Assembly: GCA_037176845.1 (NCBI GenBank)
Contig: JAYKXP010000144.1
Location: forward strand, 47,289 to 111,288
DNA from: Paramarasmius palmivorus
Taxonomy: Eukaryota; Basidiomycota; Agaricomycetes; Agaricales; Marasmiaceae
Direction: 5' to 3'
DNA: 64,000 nt
Positions within the stretch are counted from its first letter, which is position 1, and the number at the start of each line of letters is the position of its first letter. Shown one piece after another: positions 59,040 to 64,000 of the stretch. The translations under genes and the position numbers were made by a program. The notes under the pieces are model-generated. The model was given only the letters and a program-made list of their open reading frames with translations, was not told the origin of the DNA and did no database searches.

Positions 59040-59945
59040 CTGCGTTCATGGATTCTACTGTCAGTCTCAAAATACTCCAAGGTACATCCCTCAGACTCCA
59101 GAGTATCCAAATACTAAGCCACCTACGAGTCTAGGGAATTATTTTACTCTAGCTCCTGGCAAGAGTCCCCGAGAGTATTGAGACACTGGCGCAAGGCGGA
59201 TGATGAGGTGACGATCAGGGTTGGTATCGGTATGTTCCTCGCTCACTCAGAATATCTTTACACTCTGACCTTTGTCCTCACAGTGCCCATTTACTCCATC
59301 TCCCAGAAAGAAAAGGCCCGCAGAGTGATTGATGGCCAGCTTTGGACTACTCTGGCGCACTAGTGCCAACAATGGTAGTATTGAAATGTTTTCAGTATGT
59401 TCTCGAACCTTGTGGAGTATTATTTTACTCTAACTACATCAAGTATCCGAATACTAGGTTGACAGCATGCTGTTCATCAGAGTACGTCAATACTCTGCGG
59501 TCGACCTCCCAGAGAAAGCATAAACTCTGGCGCTCCCATCATGCCTTACGAAGTACGACAATACTACATCACCACTACGCCGCTCGTCAGAGTGTATCAA
59601 TACTCTATGGGCAACTCTCCCAGAGTGAAAAAATACCCTGGCGCTCCCATTATCCCTTCCGAAGTACGACAATACTACATCAACACTACGCCGCTCGTCA
59701 GAGTGTATCAATACTCTATCGGCAACTCTCCCAGAGTTAAACAATACCCTGGCGCTCCCATTATCCCTTCCGAAGTACGACAATACTACATCAACACTAC
59801 GCCGCTCGTCAGAGTGTATCAATACTCTGCATCCAACCTCCCAGAGAAAAGTAAAACTCTGGCTCTCCGATCATGCCTTCTCAAGTACAACAATACTCCA
59901 TAACCATCATGCCGCTCGTCTGAGTATCTCAGCACTCTTCGGTAC
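59040..59945. repeat. 111-bp minisatellite with degenerate flanks
   Basis: Full units lie at about 59540-59650, 59651-59761 and 59762-59872, with a partial unit to 59945 and decayed units back to about 59040. Period is exactly 111 bases (TATCCCTTCC at 59651 and 59762). Each unit carries internal palindromes: ACTCTCCCAGAGT and the imperfect AGAGTGTATCAATACTCT. Because 111 is a multiple of three, a frame stays open on both strands (37-residue periodic text), but no start context or gene supports translation. Confidence 0.85.
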
Positions 59946-59997
59946 TGTTTTTAGGCACCGACTCAACATACGTTTACCTCTGGTTGCTTTTTCCCAA

Positions 59998-60759
59998 ATG
60001 CTTCCACCACACCGCACTATACCTCTCAGCAACCCTCACGGATACTGTGAGCATTGCAGCTCTCGCTTGGACTCTTGGATCGAACGATGCGATCAGTGTT
60101 CCTCTGCTGTATACTGCGTACGTGTTGTAAACCATTTTGAGTTTCTTTATTCTCACTCCGCAATGCAGAGCAATGAATGTAGATTTCTTCATTTGCCACG
60201 GCATTACCTCCTTTGCTACGATCTCACATCATTAGCGGAGCACTCTGAACGAACTCTGCTGGGCGCTCGACTTCTTAAATCTGGGCGCCTGTTCGTAGAC
60301 ACCTACTACAACCCAATTCGAGCCGCCGCTGCACATAGAGCTCTTGAGGTCCTTGATTCTCACCGCCCTGACAATGAACCACGATGGAGTTTTTTCCGTT
60401 GTGTTTGTGAGGTCACTGATCAGTATCTTTGGCTTTTCTTCCTGCAGGAAAAGGACGAAGCCCCACGAATCGGTGAACCACGCGCCAATGATTTACGCTA
60501 CCCCTACCCTTCTTCCCGCGCTATCCAGGTGGTTCGGGACGACTACCCTGGAGATCAGTCATCCATGGAAAAGGCCCTTGAAGCCAAGGCCGCGGTCACC
60601 CGAAACAACACCGGTATCCTTGTTGCATTCTGGATTAGGGATCGCGACGGTAACACTGTGGCAGATTTCGTAACCTGCATGGATATTCCAACCATTTTGG
60701 ACCTCCAATTCTCCTACTTCACCCAAACGCCAGAACAGGACCTTGCAAACTGCTCATGA
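59998..60759 (+). CDS. Protein with N-terminal MYND-like zinc finger
   Basis: The ATG at 59998 starts MLPPHRTIPLSNPHGYCEHC. The zinc ligands are YCEHC, RCDQCSSAVYC and, after removing the intron 60118-60168, SNECRFLHLPRHYLLC. This gives C-x2-C, C-x2-C, C-x3-C, H-x3-C as in MYND. The intron is 51 bases with no stop, so an unspliced reading remains open but puts 17 residues inside the finger. The remaining 180 residues (LLGARLLKSGRLFVDTYYNP, LWLFFLQEKDEAP, FVTCMDIPTILDLQFSYF) match nothing I know. It is not closely related to copies A-D outside the finger. It ends at 60759. Confidence 0.7.
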   Translation: MLPPHRTIPLSNPHGYCEHCSSRLDSWIERCDQCSSAVYCVRVVNHFEFLYSHSAMQSNECRFLHLPRHYLLCYDLTSLAEHSERTLLGARLLKSGRLFVDTYYNPIRAAAAHRALEVLDSHRPDNEPRWSFFRCVCEVTDQYLWLFFLQEKDEAPRIGEPRANDLRYPYPSSRAIQVVRDDYPGDQSSMEKALEAKAAVTRNNTGILVAFWIRDRDGNTVADFVTCMDIPTILDLQFSYFTQTPEQDLANCS

Positions 60760-60943
60760 TCGGGTTCCGGGCGTGTTACCTCACAAGTCAGCCAATTACG
60801 GACCTATTTTGTATCTTTCTGCTTGGAGCCAGATGTATTTCGTTATTCCATAGTTATGTTCACTGTGCATTAGGAGGAATGACAGAATATATTTGGTTTT
60901 AGACGACTATCCAGCCCGAGAGAATAAACAAACTAAATTTAAT
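60760..60943. other. Convergent 3' flank region
   Basis: Short space between convergent genes, AT-rich toward 60940. Confidence 0.4.
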
Positions 60944-61519
60944 TTATCTAAGCTTGTGAACAACAAAGCCGTCAATCCACTTTGTCACCAGCATTGAAGG
61001 GGGGATCCGGTTGAACAGGGTACATCTTTCGTTCACCTTCTCTTCTGCTCTCTCCCACATGTACTCATCCCTGACGGTTGTAACGTCCAGAACCAAGCAC
61101 GTCCCATGAACTGTTCGCATTCGTGCAGAGTAACCAAGAATCCTGTCAAACTGCTCCAATATCCCCTTCTCGATAACCAAGAGAACCTTCGGATGAATTG
61201 TATACTGCCCCAGGTTGTCGAAAGCGATAGGGAGGTGTAGTCCGGCATCCTGCTCCAAGACCACAACCTTTATGCATGGTGGAACACGCAAGTTGACCAA
61301 ACTATGCTCTACGTCCCCGCGAGACTCGGCCCAATACGCGAGGTAAAGATGAGTGAGTCGAGATAGTTGAGAAAAGTCCTGGTATGTAGGACTTCCATCG
61401 CGTCGTCTGCCTCCGACATGTAGATGAGACGGAGCTAATGCGCAATTGAGCAAATCGAGCAACTCCTTAAAGACATATTCCGACCCATGGTGGAGCAATA
61501 GGTTCACTGGAACCTCCAT
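60944..61519 (-). CDS. F-box/LRR-type protein C-terminal part
   Basis: A minus-strand frame of 191 residues from ATG at 61519 reads LLHHGSEYVFKELLDLLN and LSRLTHLYLAYWAESRGDVE, a typical agaric F-box-associated LRR line. CIKVVVLEQDAGLHLP and VRDEYMWERAEEKVNERCTL follow. Such proteins usually carry an F-box and more leucine-rich strands upstream; here a poly-G tract lies 80 bases before the start. Either the gene is 5'-truncated or exons were lost in this low-complexity stretch. If functional it would act as a substrate adaptor of an SCF ubiquitin ligase. Confidence 0.5.
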   Translation of the reverse strand: MEVPVNLLLHHGSEYVFKELLDLLNCALAPSHLHVGGRRRDGSPTYQDFSQLSRLTHLYLAYWAESRGDVEHSLVNLRVPPCIKVVVLEQDAGLHLPIAFDNLGQYTIHPKVLLVIEKGILEQFDRILGYSARMRTVHGTCLVLDVTTVRDEYMWERAEEKVNERCTLFNRIPPSMLVTKWIDGFVVHKLR

Positions 61520-61601
61520 TTCATAAGGTTCGGGAAATCCGCGACCGCGAGACTAACGCGAAGTCGGAATCATACTGTCTTTGCGGTAATGGTGAGACGA
61601 G

Positions 61602-61696
61602 TGGGGGGGGGGAGGGGGGATAACGGGGGGAGGGGGAATGGGGGAGGGGGCGGGAAGATGCGGGGGGGGGGGGGGGGAAAGGGGGGGGGGGGGGGG
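61602..61696 (+). repeat. Long G-rich tract
   Basis: Nearly pure G runs, with two uninterrupted runs of about 17, separated by single A, AA, AAA, C or T bases. It could form G-quadruplexes on the plus strand. The run lengths are probably not reliable in the assembly. Confidence 0.85.
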
Positions 61697-64000
61697 TGGT
61701 GTGGAGGCTACGGGCGGAGCGGACAGATTGAGAGTTTCGAGAGGTACCAAGTCTAGATGGATATATGGGTCGGCAGAAGCTCAGATATGGCGTGTAGTTC
61801 CGAGGGTACGTGTTATTTTGAATGCCGGTGCACTCAAGCATCGTTCCCAGTCGAACCAACAAGCGAATTGACTAAATCTGCGGCGCTCTGGCATGTTTTT
61901 GTCGAGACGTATCCAACAAAGGTCTACAAGTTGGCGACGAAAACAAGAAGTTGTTGCAGGTAAATGTGGGGTGAAGTATGTAGCACAATAAGCATAATCA
62001 AGCGATTGAGTAATATAACGCTCCCTCGGAACCAATTGTTTTTGTGAGAGTGGTACCCCAGGATGTTTGTTGGTTGCGTCCTTTCCACATGATGTTCTAA
62101 CCAAACTGCAAGAGTGGAATCCCGTGAGTTGCATGGTTTTGGGGTGCGTTACGAAACCAATACACTGCTGTCGGTTTAATACCCGAGGAAATAGACATTA
62201 CCAGAGTAATTCTGAAAATACCATGCAGTATTTAGAAACCCCCACAAACCATGAGTTTGACAGAGTATTAAGAAACTGTAGAGTTGACCAAGAGAATTCA
62301 TAGTCTTTAATTTGATGAGTCAGCTGGCAAGGAGGCTTGACTATTCGCATTTAGTGGTCGGTGTGCGAAGTAGAACTAGTTGAACGTTGCAGAGTCAGTG
62401 GTTCTATTCAAGTAAAATAACGAGTTGTGTTACAAAGAAAACGCGGGGCCTATATCAACGAACGATCTATTATCTGCCTCTTCTAAATCCTTATCTGCTG
62501 CTTCTCTTCTTGCCTCGAGCGTCATTGATTGCGTTCTCACTGCGGTTGGCAACGATCAATGACCTTTTGAAGGATCCATTCGGGGCGGTTCTCAGTGTAG
62601 AACCATTCCGAGTCCTGAGGATTGCCGGTGATCGACTCTTCTCGACAAGAAGGTAGGTTAACATTCGTGGGAATTTACCCCGGCAAATGGTTCGAACAGC
62701 TATCCAGGAGGAAGTGCGAGGGTATGGACTGGAGATGATTGGTTGCACTTGTCTCGCGAGATCAGGAGTCGGTGAATAGATGCTCTGAATCTTATACAGG
62801 CAAAAAGCCAGCGAGGATATCTTCCGCTCGGAAACCACAGAGCCCGTATCCATCTTTTCAGCAGGGGAAACAATGCCCTGAGCTTGTTTCTCACAGCCGA
62901 CAAGATTGCTTCTTCCTTTTTTTGCTGCGATTGCCACCCGACGTGTGGGAACGTCATCTGCAGGTCTAGGGGTGCGTCGTCCTTGGTCTTTGCGACTTTC
63001 TTGTCCACCTTTGGAACGTTTATAGGTCGCTCCGGAACTCCAGTCAGTAGATAGTTGGCAATAGCCGGTATCTCTTCCTTATTCTTTTACCCATCTCCTT
63101 CATCTTCTTCTTCTTTCCTCCTCTCCTCCTCCTCCTTCTTCCTCTCCTCTTCCCTCATCGTCATCTTCTTCTTCATCGTGCGACTGCTCGACAGATGTCC
63201 CCTGTGGACAAACGCCAAGATAGCCTCGCGGTCATTGTAGATGGCGTTGTTATTTGGCATGCATTCTGGTCCTGCTTGTTAAATCTTTGCCGGAGTGATG
63301 TTGATACACGCATTTCAAAAGCCATTGTTGTTGTAAGTTCAGGAGCGCATTTTTCCATGCACTGGACACCCGCAAAACGGCCCAGTAGCGATCTTCCTTG
63401 ATCCTTTCACGGAGCTGAATGGGACGGGTTGATTAAAAAAAAAATTTTATTTTTTTTTTTTATTTTATTTTTTCGTTTTCAGGATTTCCATTTGATCGTA
63501 ATATGCAATGATAACGTGCGCAAGCTCCTGTTGTACACAAAGTCAGAATCTAGATGGAAGGAATTGAAATTATGACATACTGTGCATTGTTCGTTGTATA
63601 GTGAGTAGCTACAATTTCTTAAAGAGGTACAGCACCGTTTATGACGAACATATCATTACTCACAGACGTCTTGCCTTGGGGATATGGTTTCTCGCTGACT
63701 GTGGTGTTCGTTAGGGACAGAGCAATCACTATAAAACACAATCAATAACCTTTTCTGAGGCGCTGAACCATATATTGATAGCGCTTCATGCTTGCATCAC
63801 TTCAGGCAGCATAGGTAGGCTACCGTCCCGTTAGCATTTGATGTCTGGTGAAGGAGATATTTCTCCGCACAAGGTTCTATGGGGACACCATCGAGTTATG
63901 TTGGAAGCCTTGTGGTTTCCCTGTCTTTGATACGCCGAGGTCGATGGCGTCACTCCAACAATCAAACGGGTCGTTCAATCCGGGATATGCTGGGAGTGTC
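61697..64000. other. No confident gene in the last 2.3 kb
   Basis: Frames of 60-150 codons occur on both strands without recognised families. A minus frame near 62700-63008 reads VAKTKDDAPLDLQMTFPHVG and could be an exon. A pyrimidine tract with TCTTC and TCCTC repeats lies at 63080-63178 and an A/T homopolymer block at 63434-63473. Confidence 0.4.
63434..63473. repeat. A/T homopolymer block
   Basis: A10 is followed by T4, A, T12, ATTTTA and T6; low complexity with no coding value. Confidence 0.8.

Noticed and set aside
59541..59903. 120-codon periodic frame (and 111-codon minus frame) as a repeat protein
   Set aside because: It is a by-product of the 111-bp period being a multiple of three; no gene structure or start context supports it.
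59040..59945. Minisatellite as a CRISPR-like array
   Set aside because: Units are directly adjacent with no unique spacers, in a eukaryotic genome.
61521..61862. Proline-rich minus-strand frame
   Set aside because: The proline runs are simply the translation of the poly-G tract.
63055..63240. Ser/Phe-rich plus frame resembling a membrane segment
   Set aside because: It translates a TCTTC/TCCTC low-complexity tract.

Overview
The window looks like a piece of nuclear chromosome from a mushroom-forming basidiomycete (Agaricomycetes). The evidence is dense 45-65 nt GT-AG introns, short intergenic gaps, homologues typical of fungi (BCS1-like AAA ATPase, dipeptidyl aminopeptidase, ETT1, SYS1, a RanBP1-domain protein, an ER thioredoxin, a Dal5-type transporter) and families known mainly from agarics (MYND-finger proteins with a helical N-terminus, serine/threonine-stalk secreted proteins). 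No tRNA, rRNA, CRISPR array or prokaryotic operon structure was seen. All identifications come from reading translated exons by eye; no database search was run.

Layout. 1-3.1 kb is a repeat block: a 1.6 kb unit duplicated in tandem, with smaller degenerate copies and an embedded hairpin motif. 3.8-7.0 kb (minus) is a many-exon BCS1-like AAA ATPase. 7.0-13.5 kb is gene-poor. 13.5-15.5 kb (plus) is a multi-membrane-span protein whose C-terminus appears frame-shifted. 17.1-25.2 kb (plus) is a dipeptidyl-peptidase-IV-like serine peptidase, broken by frame changes and split by an apparent 4.55 kb intron filled with degenerate repeats. Next come ETT1 (25.4-27.1 kb), a small 8-cysteine secreted protein (28.8 kb), a lineage-specific protein (29.4-30.6 kb, minus), SYS1 (31.1-31.9 kb, minus) and a RanBP1-domain Ran-binding protein (32.4-34.2 kb, minus).

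35.9-61.5 kb is a mixed accessory/core segment. It holds a dispersed family of MYND zinc-finger proteins: copy A at 35.9 kb, B at 44.8 kb on the minus strand, C at 54.4 kb and decayed copy D at 57.2 kb. A different MYND-like protein lies at 60.0 kb. Between them lie a tandem pair of paralogues with an LYRV...F.S.S...WA layout resembling a fungal ADP-ribosyltransferase-like (DUF7587-type) domain, a KDEL-terminated protein disulfide isomerase, a stalked secreted protein, a 2-oxoglutarate/Fe(II) oxygenase and a Dal5-type MFS permease. A 111-bp minisatellite (59.5-59.9 kb), an F-box/LRR-type C-terminal fragment and a long poly-G tract close this segment. The last 2.3 kb shows no confident gene.

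How it fits together. The conserved genes are unlinked housekeeping functions: mitochondrial AAA chaperone, secretory-pathway peptidase, translation termination, Golgi membrane targeting, nuclear transport and ER folding. The unusual content is the duplicated, partly decaying MYND set and the DUF7587-like pair among them, a birth-and-death pattern. Single-base frame breaks occur in at least four otherwise recognisable genes. They may be local decay or indel errors in a long-read assembly, and this should be settled before any pseudogene call is trusted.
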